A stretch of DNA of 64,000 nt from Verrucomicrobiia bacterium (lineage in GTDB: Bacteria; Patescibacteriota; Saccharimonadia; Saccharimonadales; Saccharimonadaceae), in contig DASPIB010000001.1 of the NCBI GenBank assembly GCA_035629335.1, positions 248,001-312,000 on the forward strand, in the 5' to 3' direction. Positions 1-7,366 of the stretch are shown one piece after another. Under the pieces are notes generated by a model. That model worked only from the letters and a program-made list of their open reading frames with translations. It was not told where the DNA came from and made no database searches. The stretch's first letter is position 1; every line of letters starts with the position of its first letter. Both the position numbers and the translations under genes were made by a program.

Positions 1-155
1 TCGAAGTTGACGATCTTGACCAAGCGATCGCCAAAGTAACTGCCGCCGGCGGTACGGTGGAATCAGAGAAAATCCCGATGAAATCACTCAACGGTGTATT
101 TGTGTTGGTGAAAGATCCGGAAGGCAACATGATCGAGGTATTTGCGTCAAACTAA
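1..155 (+). CDS. VOC (glyoxalase/bleomycin-resistance) family protein, C-terminal fragment
   Basis: The frame starting at base 3 is open from the window edge and ends in TAA at 153-155. About 50 residues are visible. They end in the typical closing strand of vicinal-oxygen-chelate proteins (VLVKDPEGNMIEVFAS), where the Glu of the final beta strand is usually a metal ligand. The N-terminus lies outside the window, so the substrate cannot be told. The gene converges with the ABC permease on the other strand, the two stop regions overlapping by 4 bp. Confidence 0.75.
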   Translation, partial: EVDDLDQAIAKVTAAGGTVESEKIPMKSLNGVFVLVKDPEGNMIEVFASN

Positions 156-1780
156 GTTGTCATATCGCGGGAGGTAAAGCGCCAGATGCCGGCTAACCCT
201 GCCGCGATGCCTATCCCGCTGAGTACTAACAGTGGTAGTGCTGCAAATTGTTCGGCCGGTAACTGCGGAATATGAGTGAGCGGCGATAACTGCTCGACCC
301 AAGTTGGGAACTGTAGCAATTGGCTGAACTGTAAGATAAAGTAACTCGCAGCAAACAATAACCAGGAAGCGGCCGCAGCTCCCGCGGGGAACCAGCCCAA
401 GGCCAGTAAAGTTAGCCCGACGAATAGCAGTACAGCCGGGAAATAATTTAGCGTTGCCAGTAACAGACCGCCTGTTTGCTGCAATGGTTCGCCGATTACA
501 AGGCCATAAGTGAGCCCAGCAGTAGCTCCGGCCACAATGAGCAGCAGAAACGCACCAATAGCCACCAGTACAGCGTGACTAATAAAGATTGTTGAACGGT
601 GCGTCTGCGTGGCAAGGTGCATTTCCAGATGCCCCGATGCTTCTTCGGATCGCACACGAAGCGTGGCTTGAATCGAATACGCGACAGCGGCCACGCCAAA
701 CAGTAGCAGCGCAAATGAGAGGTAGGCCTCGGTTAAACTAGCGGTACCACCAAGGGCGGCAATAATTTGTGCTGTTTGTTCGGAATTTTCTGAGAACTTA
801 CCAACTTCTTCGGCGACAGCACCAAGCGTCACAGCTAAAACGCTGATTCCAACACACCAGCCCAGCCAAATGCCGCGCTGCAACCTAAACGCCAGGCCAA
901 AAGTACTTAAAAGATAGCCGCGAGCAGTGGCCCGCCCGGATTTGCTTGGCAGAAGCCCAGTGCCGAGATCGCGCCGAGAGGCGAGCCAGTAGCCAAGTGC
1001 AAGAAAGGCTATACATATGGCAACCAAAATGCCGATAACCCACCATTGGTTCTCGGCAAACGGCCGAGCATTACGAGCAATGCCAATGGGCGATAACCAT
1101 GATAACCAGCCACTCGTGGCACTGACGCCGCCAGGTTGTGCTTCGCCTTGAATATCACCGAGAGCCCGCACCAGAAAAGCTGCACCGATAGTGGCGGCAG
1201 CCAGGCCATTAGCAGCCCGGGCAGTGCGCGTAAGCTGAGCGGTGACAGCGGCAATGCCGGCGAACGACAGGCTAATAAAAGTCATGGCAGTTCCAGCCAA
1301 TAGCGAACCAGAGAAGGGCAGGCCGTGTAAGACAAAACTAAGCGCCACCGCACCGCCTATAAGCACGGCAAAGCCCGCCGCTATCACCAGTGCCGCTGTT
1401 AAGGGTACGTGCCGGCCGATAACTGCCGCACCCAAAAGTTCCATCCGCCCATGTTCTTCATTCTGGCGGGTGTGGCGGATAACCAGTAGGGTTGTCGCGA
1501 GCGCCACAAAAATCGCAAAAAAGGTGAAAGTTTCCGTGAAGGCTACCGAACCCAAGCTATCGCCCAGCACTGGCCCATTAAAAGCGATCGCCACCGTACT
1601 GACCGCTGAAGTTGTGGCATAGGCGGCACGTTCGGCTGGGCTGCCGCCGTAAACTTCGACAACACTCGCCGTTAGCGCAAAAAACATCCCTGCGAGTAGC
1701 AATATGGTTAGCGGTAGCTTTAAGCGATCGCGGCGTAGGGCGAGACGAATTACTTTCCCTAGGCCAGTAAAAGCTGCCAT
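152..1780 (-). CDS. ABC-2 type exporter permease (large, polyketide-antibiotic-exporter-like)
   Basis: 542-aa integral membrane protein with roughly a dozen hydrophobic segments in two similar halves, each starting with a short basic stretch before the first helix. This is the layout of the duplicated ABC-2 permeases that pair with DrrA-like ATPases. The start codon overlaps the stop of the ATPase gene by one base (TAATG), so the two are translationally coupled and probably form one exporter. The substrate is unknown; families like this export drugs, antibiotics or lipids. No terminator follows, because the stop runs into the convergent VOC gene. Confidence 0.8.
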   Translation of the reverse strand: MAAFTGLGKVIRLALRRDRLKLPLTILLLAGMFFALTASVVEVYGGSPAERAAYATTSAVSTVAIAFNGPVLGDSLGSVAFTETFTFFAIFVALATTLLVIRHTRQNEEHGRMELLGAAVIGRHVPLTAALVIAAGFAVLIGGAVALSFVLHGLPFSGSLLAGTAMTFISLSFAGIAAVTAQLTRTARAANGLAAATIGAAFLVRALGDIQGEAQPGGVSATSGWLSWLSPIGIARNARPFAENQWWVIGILVAICIAFLALGYWLASRRDLGTGLLPSKSGRATARGYLLSTFGLAFRLQRGIWLGWCVGISVLAVTLGAVAEEVGKFSENSEQTAQIIAALGGTASLTEAYLSFALLLFGVAAVAYSIQATLRVRSEEASGHLEMHLATQTHRSTIFISHAVLVAIGAFLLLIVAGATAGLTYGLVIGEPLQQTGGLLLATLNYFPAVLLFVGLTLLALGWFPAGAAAASWLLFAASYFILQFSQLLQFPTWVEQLSPLTHIPQLPAEQFAALPLLVLSGIGIAAGLAGIWRFTSRDMTT

Positions 1781-2697
1781 TAATTATCCTCCGAGCCTTC
1801 GCCGTAGTGCTTCAAAAACAGTTCTTCAAGCGTTGGCGGCGTGGCGGTAAGGCTGGTAATGGTAAACTTCGCTAAATGGCGCATTACTTCGTCAAGGCTG
1901 GCGGGCTCTACTTTTAAGCGTGCATGGGTGCCGCGCTGTTCAATATCGAAGGCGCCGGGAATGGTTTCCAGTTTGCTAATCGGCTGCTCGGTGCGCACTT
2001 CAACAGTGGTGCGAGTCAGTTGTCGCAGCTCGTTCAGCGTGCCTGCTTCAACGGTGCGGCCTTCTTTAATAATAGTAATTTGATCGCACAAGGCTTCAAC
2101 TTCAGCGAGCACGTGGCTCGAAAGAAGCACCGTTTTTCCTTGCTGTTTGAGCTTGGCCATTTCTTCATTAAATATTGATTGCATCAACGGGTCGAGCCCT
2201 GAGGTCGGCTCGTCGAGAATGTACAGATCAACATCTGATGCCAGAGCCGATATTATGGCAACTTTTTGGCGATTGCCCTTGGAGTAGGCGTTGCATTTTT
2301 TGGTCGGGTCAAGTTTGAATCGCTCGATCAGCTCGTTCCGCCGCATGGTGTTGAAGTTACCACGTAATGTCCCGAGCAAGTCTATGGCTTCGCCGCCAGA
2401 AAGATTAGGCCACAAATTGACATCCCCTGGAACATAAGCTAAGCGGCGATGTAGTTCGGTGGCTTCACGCCACGGATCGCGGCCGAACAAGCTCACCGTA
2501 CCCCGCGTTTTTCGAAGTAAACCAAGCAAAATACGAATAGTGGTTGATTTGCCGGCGCCATTTGGCCCCAGAAAACCATGAATTTCGCCTTGTTTTACGC
2601 TTAGTTCAAGCCCATTAAGGGCTTTTGCTTTCCCAAAGTTTTTATGAAGATCTTTTATGGCAATAATTTCGATATCGGTGCTCGTGTAGGGATGCAT
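1780..2697 (-). CDS. ABC transporter ATP-binding protein (DrrA/CcmA-like)
   Basis: 305-aa single nucleotide-binding domain. Walker A is GPNGAGKST near residue 47 and Walker B is [14 protein letters not shown] divergent signature (YSKGNRQKVAI replaces LSGGQ) and the switch His in LLSSHVLAE are visible. The C-terminal ~90 residues form the regulatory domain usual for DrrA-type ATPases. The start is supported by AAGGAG 7 nt upstream. It is the first gene of a two-gene operon with the ABC-2 permease and should power it from the cytoplasmic face. Confidence 0.9.
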   Translation of the reverse strand: MHPYTSTDIEIIAIKDLHKNFGKAKALNGLELSVKQGEIHGFLGPNGAGKSTTIRILLGLLRKTRGTVSLFGRDPWREATELHRRLAYVPGDVNLWPNLSGGEAIDLLGTLRGNFNTMRRNELIERFKLDPTKKCNAYSKGNRQKVAIISALASDVDLYILDEPTSGLDPLMQSIFNEEMAKLKQQGKTVLLSSHVLAEVEALCDQITIIKEGRTVEAGTLNELRQLTRTTVEVRTEQPISKLETIPGAFDIEQRGTHARLKVEPASLDEVMRHLAKFTITSLTATPPTLEELFLKHYGEGSEDN

Positions 2698-2778
2698 AGC
2701 GCTCCTTGTTTGTTTTGGATGCTGTTTTTACTAGTATAGCAAACTGCCGCTGGGATAAAAGACAACCCGAAATTGTAA

Positions 2779-2810
2779 TGTCCTGTGCCTCTAAAAAGAG
2801 ACACAGGACA
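2779..2810 (-). terminator. Hairpin after the zinc-ribbon NUDIX gene
   Basis: The arms TGTCCTGTG and CACAGGACA, plus inner pairs around a short A-rich loop, form a strong stem just past the stop at 2819. The T-run on the minus strand is poor, so it may act as a terminator or as a 3'-end stabiliser. Confidence 0.5.
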
Positions 2811-2818
2811 GGGTTTGG

Positions 2819-3433
2819 TTAGGTGATGGCTGCCAGCAGCGCGTGGCTGTGGTGGCGCACGATGTGTCGGAGTGCCGGTGTCAGCGGTGCCTGCCGGGCC
2901 GCCGCTAGCGTCATCCAGACCGGCGCCGCGCCTTCACTGGCGTCAACCTTGACGGTCTGGCCAGCCGGCAACCGCGTGGCAAAAATGTGCCAGCGGTGCA
3001 CGTCGGCACCACGGCGGCACTCGTCACCCCAAATATTGTCGATGACGCAAGGCCTCAGCGAACTAGCCACAATGCTAGTCTCTTCGCGTAGCTCGCGCAC
3101 CCCAGCCTGCAGTGGCTTCTCGTTGAAATCCACGTGGCCAGCCGGAACGGTGAGGCCGAACGGGTGCTTCACCCGATCGAAGAACAAAAACTCACCCTGC
3201 TCGTTGGCCACAAAGATACCAGCGGTCTCGTGCCAGTACTCGTCAGTCGTGTTGGTCCACCACTTCACGCTCGGGTCGACAATCAGCGCACGGCTGCTCT
3301 TGTAGCGGCACGCGGCGCACTGGTAGCGCTGTTCGCGCGGCGGCCACGGCTTCTCGGTCACCGCTTCTGCCTGACAGCGCAAGCAGTAGGTGTGGGACCG
3401 GCCATCCTGGGGCGGCGTGAAACGAAGCTTCAT
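2819..3433 (-). CDS. NUDIX hydrolase with N-terminal zinc ribbon
   Basis: About 204 aa. Two CxxC pairs in the first 45 residues (YCLRC, QCAAC) make a zinc ribbon as in NudC-type NADH pyrophosphatases. The NUDIX box follows, with G, E and the REL.EE core intact (GHVDFNEKP...RELREETS), so a catalytically active nucleoside-diphosphate-X hydrolase is expected. The NudC-specific SQPWPFPxS motif was not found, so the substrate is open. The ATG at 3433 sits 7 nt after GGAAGG; a GTG one codon earlier is possible. It is divergent from a second NUDIX gene that has lost key residues. Confidence 0.8.
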   Translation of the reverse strand: MKLRFTPPQDGRSHTYCLRCQAEAVTEKPWPPREQRYQCAACRYKSSRALIVDPSVKWWTNTTDEYWHETAGIFVANEQGEFLFFDRVKHPFGLTVPAGHVDFNEKPLQAGVRELREETSIVASSLRPCVIDNIWGDECRRGADVHRWHIFATRLPAGQTVKVDASEGAAPVWMTLAAARQAPLTPALRHIVRHHSHALLAAIT

Positions 3434-3469
3434 CACTCAGCCTTCCTCATCGGTACTGTTAAGGTACAG

Positions 3470-3478
3470 TGTTATACT
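3470..3478 (+). promoter_or_regulatory. Extended -10 promoter of the HTH-NUDIX gene
   Basis: TGT-TATACT in the divergent NUDIX spacer, with no convincing -35. Transcription would start near 3485 and give a leader of about 28 nt containing AGGA before the TTG start at 3513. Confidence 0.5.
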
Positions 3479-3512
3479 AGCTGCTGGAACAGACTAATAT
3501 AAGCAGGACCTT

Positions 3513-4205
3513 TTGACTCAAAAACATTTGACGATGACAAACTGGATCCAAAATCATATTTTACTAGAACTAACAAAAAATCCGACCCGGCGCTATAGTG
3601 AATTAAAACCAAGAGATATTGAAGGCAATCTATTCATGTACCACCTAAAAGGGATAATGAAGGAGGGCCTGGTTGAAAAAACCGACAGAGTGTATCGTTT
3701 GTCGCCAAAAGGCTTGCAGTTTGTTAGTACGCTGAGCTTGAAGACGGGGAAGATGCGAAAACAGCCGCAGATTTTAAATGCAATCATCGCTAAAAACGAA
3801 CAAGGGGAGTATTTATTCACCAGGTGGCGCCGCCAGCCGAACACGGGGCTTATTAGCTTTCCGCATGGCATGATGCATTACGGCGAGGGCGTGTTTGCTA
3901 TGGCGGCGCTGGAGTTAGCTGAAAAAGCCGGTTTGACTGCTGAACTTGCCCACAAGGGAGATGTTTACGTGCGAGTCATGAGAGGCGACGATATCGACCG
4001 GCACATGCTAGTGCACTTATTTGAGGCGCGAGATATTCAACCAGGCCGGCAAACTGAAATGCGCCCGGAACTTGGCGAAAGCTTTTGGGCACCCTTAGCG
4101 AGTGTCATCCCCACAGATTTCTTGCCTGGTTTTTATGAAATTGCTCAGTTGAGCCAACGTACTGGGGCAATATTCGAAGAGATAACCACTCGATTACAAT
4201 CATAA
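3513..4205 (+). CDS. Winged-helix + degenerate NUDIX-domain protein
   Basis: 230 aa. Residues ~10-75 resemble a winged-helix DNA-binding domain ending in a short wing and YRLSPKGLQFV. Residues ~85-220 are a NUDIX fold, but the box reads GMMHYGEGVFAMAALELAEK, so the conserved REUxEE core has lost its Arg and one catalytic Glu. That combination fits a ligand-sensing regulator, as in NrtR-type NUDIX repressors, better than an enzyme. The TTG at 3513 is preferred because AGGA lies 4 nt upstream; an ATG at 3534 would lack a ribosome site. The target could be the divergent NUDIX gene. Function is inferred. Confidence 0.65.
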   Translation: MTQKHLTMTNWIQNHILLELTKNPTRRYSELKPRDIEGNLFMYHLKGIMKEGLVEKTDRVYRLSPKGLQFVSTLSLKTGKMRKQPQILNAIIAKNEQGEYLFTRWRRQPNTGLISFPHGMMHYGEGVFAMAALELAEKAGLTAELAHKGDVYVRVMRGDDIDRHMLVHLFEARDIQPGRQTEMRPELGESFWAPLASVIPTDFLPGFYEIAQLSQRTGAIFEEITTRLQS

Positions 4206-4247
4206 CAATTTATGATATAGTACTTTTGATCCTTCCGGAGGTGTTTC

Positions 4248-4592
4248 ATGCAGGCTGAACATAAAACATTCGGTTTGGGCGACCACGATTCAGATAGTTT
4301 GCTCGTGGTGGTGCTAACGCTGACGAGGCGCTATAGGTGGGAACTACGAAATGGAGAAGAAGGCGATATTGTCATTAAGTCTCCCTACAATTTTCCCACA
4401 ACGATCGTGGCGGTATTTAATATCAATTGCCGGAACACGCACTACCGAGTGGTTATTTCTATTCAAGGAAACGCTACCGCCCGACACGGTGTTATCAGCT
4501 TGATTCAAGATGCTGGTATGCTTGAACCACCAATTGTTCAGGATAATCTGCTTGGGGAACACTTTATTGAACTTTACCGAGCACTATCGTAA
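4248..4592 (+). CDS. Hypothetical small protein (114 aa)
   Basis: Soluble, mixed alpha/beta, no signal peptide. Start supported by CCGGAGG about 8 nt upstream. A -10 (TATAGT) lies about 30 nt before the start and a terminator follows, so it is a one-gene unit. The stretch VFNINCRNTHYRVVISIQ weakly resembles VFNYDITGEKPNRRIVVSIT in the protein at 9274, which hints at a shared fold. No known family recognised. Confidence 0.6.
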   Translation: MQAEHKTFGLGDHDSDSLLVVVLTLTRRYRWELRNGEEGDIVIKSPYNFPTTIVAVFNINCRNTHYRVVISIQGNATARHGVISLIQDAGMLEPPIVQDNLLGEHFIELYRALS

Positions 4593-4601
4593 TTAGCAGA
4601 C

Positions 4602-4631
4602 ACCCTCGCCTAGCCTCTAGGTGAGGGTTTA
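4602..4631 (+). terminator. Rho-independent terminator
   Basis: ACCCTC-G-CCTAG / CTAGG-T-GAGGGT stem with a 3-nt loop, then TTT, right after the 114-aa gene. Confidence 0.7.
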
Positions 4632-4742
4632 AAATTGCTAACCACATCGATCAGCCCGCCAAAGAGCCTGCCTATCGGTTGTGTGTCTATTCAAATCAAA
4701 AATGACCTGTTATGCTGGAGCAAGCCTAGGAATGGAGTAAAT

Positions 4743-5723
4743 GTGTCATACCGAATGGGTGTGCTGGGTTACGCCAGCAGTCACTTTGCTCGTTCGCACG
4801 GAAAGCACCTGAAGAGCGCCGGTCATGTGGTCGCAGCAGTTTACGATCCGGCTCGCGACAAAATGCTCCGAGCGATGCGTGAGCATGGTGATGAAGCTGC
4901 AGTGATTTGTGGTTCAGCTGAAGAACTGGTGCGACATCCAGGCGTTGATGCGGTTATGATCACATCGGTTGATGCGGCGCATGCCGAGCAGCTCGAACTA
5001 GCGATTGCCGCCGGTAAGCCAGTGTTTTGTGATAAGCCGCTGGCGCTCAACCGTAAGGATCTGGCAAGGGTGGAGCGAGCGATTCGCACGGCCCAGAGCC
5101 GGAAGATTCCGGTGATGAGCTGTTATCCGCGAGAAGATAGCCACAATCCTAACCTGCCGTACAGTTGGACCACGGCTCAGCTCCCAAGTTTGATTCGGAA
5201 GTATGGTGATCTGTGCCATATTGCTCTCGACTTTTCTTACCCTGCGCCCGATACGTCATGGAAGATCGCCCGCAGTTTGCTAGCTGACCACGCCACCCAT
5301 GAGCTCGGACTGATTCGTCACTGGCAGCCTTCCGGAAAGCTGCAGGCGTGGCGAGTGGCTGATGGCCCGGATTACTACAATGTTGTTGGCTCTGTGGAGG
5401 AAACCTCCTTCTCGTTTGTCGGGACTCGGCGGCTTGCTCCGAACCATAAGGGGTATCCCGAAGAAATTCGACTGCGGTTCTGGCGGGCGACCTGCGTGGT
5501 GCGTGTACAGATGGGCGAGGTGCTTATTACAGAGCACGAGTCGCAGCAAGTGCACCGTCAGTCGATCAGTAAGATGGATAAGAGTGGGTACGACCGAGTG
5601 TTCGAGGGCGTCACTCGCTCCTTCCTGGATACGCTGGCGAAACCATCTCTTTCGCGTTACGATCATCTGATTGAGGTGAACTCCTTGATGATCGACCTGC
5701 TCGAGAGGGGTAGCTGCGGCTGA
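4743..5723 (+). CDS. GFO/IDH/MocA-family NAD(P)-dependent oxidoreductase
   Basis: About 326 aa from the GTG at 4743. The N-terminal Rossmann domain has the family's GVLGYASSHFARSHGKHL dinucleotide loop, D for ribose binding, and the CDKPLALN segment carrying the diagnostic E/D-K-P motif near residue 100. The C-terminal half is the alpha/beta substrate domain. The start is chosen because GGAG lies 5 nt upstream and an extended -10 (TGT-TATGCT, 4708-4716) precedes it. The frame is open further upstream, but that part looks non-coding. Likely reduces or oxidises a sugar or cyclitol; the substrate is unknown. Monocistronic, with its own terminator. Confidence 0.82.
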   Translation: MSYRMGVLGYASSHFARSHGKHLKSAGHVVAAVYDPARDKMLRAMREHGDEAAVICGSAEELVRHPGVDAVMITSVDAAHAEQLELAIAAGKPVFCDKPLALNRKDLARVERAIRTAQSRKIPVMSCYPREDSHNPNLPYSWTTAQLPSLIRKYGDLCHIALDFSYPAPDTSWKIARSLLADHATHELGLIRHWQPSGKLQAWRVADGPDYYNVVGSVEETSFSFVGTRRLAPNHKGYPEEIRLRFWRATCVVRVQMGEVLITEHESQQVHRQSISKMDKSGYDRVFEGVTRSFLDTLAKPSLSRYDHLIEVNSLMIDLLERGSCG

Positions 5724-5732
5724 TTCTCCCGT

Positions 5733-5765
5733 CCCTGTTCGTTTATACGAGCAGGGGCGTCTTAA
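5733..5765 (+). terminator. Terminator of the oxidoreductase gene
   Basis: CCCTGTTCGT / ACGAGCAGGG stem with a TTAT loop, followed by a modest T-rich tail (CGTCTTAATATCTTATT). Confidence 0.6.
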
Positions 5766-5812
5766 TATCTTATTACTCCTGGAAAAATATAGATATCTTT
5801 GCCCAGGAGTAA

Positions 5813-5846
5813 GCCCGACGGAGCCGCTTAAAATGCGGGGTCGGGC
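5813..5846 (-). terminator. Hairpin after the 421-aa unknown gene
   Basis: GCCCGAC/GTCGGGC outer stem with an inner GCGG/CCGC stem, just past the stop at 5858. The minus-strand T-run is weak. A second inverted repeat (ACTCCTGG...CCAGGAGT, 5775-5811) lies beyond it. Confidence 0.55.
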
Positions 5847-5857
5847 AACTCGACAAT

Positions 5858-7123
5858 CTATGGACGGTTAACAAGAAAGAATTTCACCACCGAGACGCTT
5901 GGCGTCAAGCGTTCGGCGTGGCCAGGATGGAACAACACTTCATCGCCGGCCTGAGGCTCGAACGATCGAAGGAACGGGTAGCTTTCTTGATATTTATTGA
6001 CGTACTGCTTGTGCGGGGTGTGTACCCCCAATTGAACTTCGCCGCGATGCTCCTGAGCTTGCAGTGTGCCGGTTTTCCAGTCTGCCTTTCTGAGCTCCGC
6101 AAGCAGCCGCTTCTCGATATCGATTGCCAGTTTATGGCGCTGTTGCTTAACCCGCGCAAATTCCGGCTCGAAATCGAGGTAGCGCCACCACCGTAGGTAG
6201 TCTCGGTGATCAACTTGCTCAATTCGCTGGAGCAGGCTGTCGCCAAAGACATCGAAATGCCGCAGCGTTGCCCAAAGGATCCAGCGGGTGTTCAGCGGCA
6301 CGCGGTTCAAAACAGCCAGCTGAAGATGCGCCGGTAAACGAGCAAACAACCGCTCCGAAACGCCTTCAAGCGACTGTAGACGGTTGCCCGCCAAGTTCAG
6401 TAGCTGCTGGGCCTGCGCCTCGCCAAGCCGAATCGCGAGCAGCTCGCAAAAATTCGGCCCGTCATTAGTACGGCTATCGCTGAAAAACAGTTGTGGCGCC
6501 CTATCGACAAGCAACATCACTACCCGCAGCAGGTGACTATTCGACAAAAGTAACCAATAATTTGGCTGCCAAGCGTCGGCGGCATGTAGCTGCGCCATTG
6601 TCCAGCTATCGCTTGCCTGGTTGTAGAGTGCCTCATGTGAGACTCTACTGCTTCCGCCGTTACGAGCGAAGACCTCCCTAAAGCCCTGGCTTCTCTCGAG
6701 CTTCTCCAGAATCAGCCGAGCCAGCGCTGCTTCCGAAATCCCCACTTTCAGGGCGTTTTGCAGCCACCGATGGTGCGGGGCGGAATCAGCCGCTAGCCAG
6801 ATGGTCCGCACGAACTTAAGGCGCTCTTCGGCAGTGTCGCCACTTTGGCCAAGGAGCTCGGGAAAGTACAGCACTCGCTGAACAAAGGGGTTCTGCAAGT
6901 GTCGTTTGAAGAAAGCGGTTACCGCCGTGTCACTCGCTGTCAATAGCTGCAAAAAATGACCAGGATAGTCGGCAATCCATTGCCAGCCAAGCGATGACGG
7001 GGTGCGATCAAACTCAACGTCGATGCAGTCCATGGCTCGGTGGAGCAGCTCAATAGTAACCTTCTCTTTGCTTACCGCCTCGAGGAAGGCTGTACGCACC
7101 TCCTCGTATTCTTCGGTGATCAT
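5858..7123 (-). CDS. Hypothetical helical protein (421 aa)
   Basis: Large soluble protein rich in Leu, Ala, Arg and Trp with repeated helix-turn-helix spacing and no signal peptide or membrane segment. The middle (residues ~90-330) reads like helical-repeat modules such as LARLILEKLERSQGF and LAIRLGEAQAQQLLNLAGNRL. The last ~40 residues look like a small beta domain. GGAAGG precedes the ATG by about 7 nt. No catalytic motif or family recognised. It is monocistronic, with a structured leader upstream (7140-7202). Confidence 0.65.
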   Translation of the reverse strand: MITEEYEEVRTAFLEAVSKEKVTIELLHRAMDCIDVEFDRTPSSLGWQWIADYPGHFLQLLTASDTAVTAFFKRHLQNPFVQRVLYFPELLGQSGDTAEERLKFVRTIWLAADSAPHHRWLQNALKVGISEAALARLILEKLERSQGFREVFARNGGSSRVSHEALYNQASDSWTMAQLHAADAWQPNYWLLLSNSHLLRVVMLLVDRAPQLFFSDSRTNDGPNFCELLAIRLGEAQAQQLLNLAGNRLQSLEGVSERLFARLPAHLQLAVLNRVPLNTRWILWATLRHFDVFGDSLLQRIEQVDHRDYLRWWRYLDFEPEFARVKQQRHKLAIDIEKRLLAELRKADWKTGTLQAQEHRGEVQLGVHTPHKQYVNKYQESYPFLRSFEPQAGDEVLFHPGHAERLTPSVSVVKFFLVNRP

Positions 7124-7145
7124 TTGAAACCTTCCAGGATCGTCG

Positions 7146-7202
7146 GGGTGTAAGAGGCAAAACCGCCTCCTTTTTTACAAAAGGCAGATCTACCCCTACA
7201 CC
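7146..7202 (-). promoter_or_regulatory. Structured leader upstream of the 421-aa gene; remaining 7124-7366 spacer otherwise empty
   Basis: A GAGGC...GCCTC hairpin, followed on the plus strand by TTTTTT, is nested inside a GGTGTA...TACACC inverted repeat. On the minus strand this sits in the 5' UTR of the 421-aa gene; on the plus strand it looks like a terminator but has no obvious gene to end. Nothing else coding was seen in this spacer. Confidence 0.4.
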
Positions 7203-7366
7203 TAAAATCTAGATTGTAGAGTGCGTTACTGAAAAACAGTAATCTATATCATTATAACATAAATATGTTTATAATGCAATTGACCTGTTGAGTCATAGGC
7301 TGGTGATAGCGAAAAACGAACCGATATGACAAAATAAGGAACGTAAATCTTAGAGAGACAGGGTAA

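Noticed and set aside
1242-1622. Open frame on the plus strand opposite the ABC-2 permease
   Set aside because: Low-complexity Ala/Ser/Lys product, no ribosome site, fully explained as the antisense of the permease gene.
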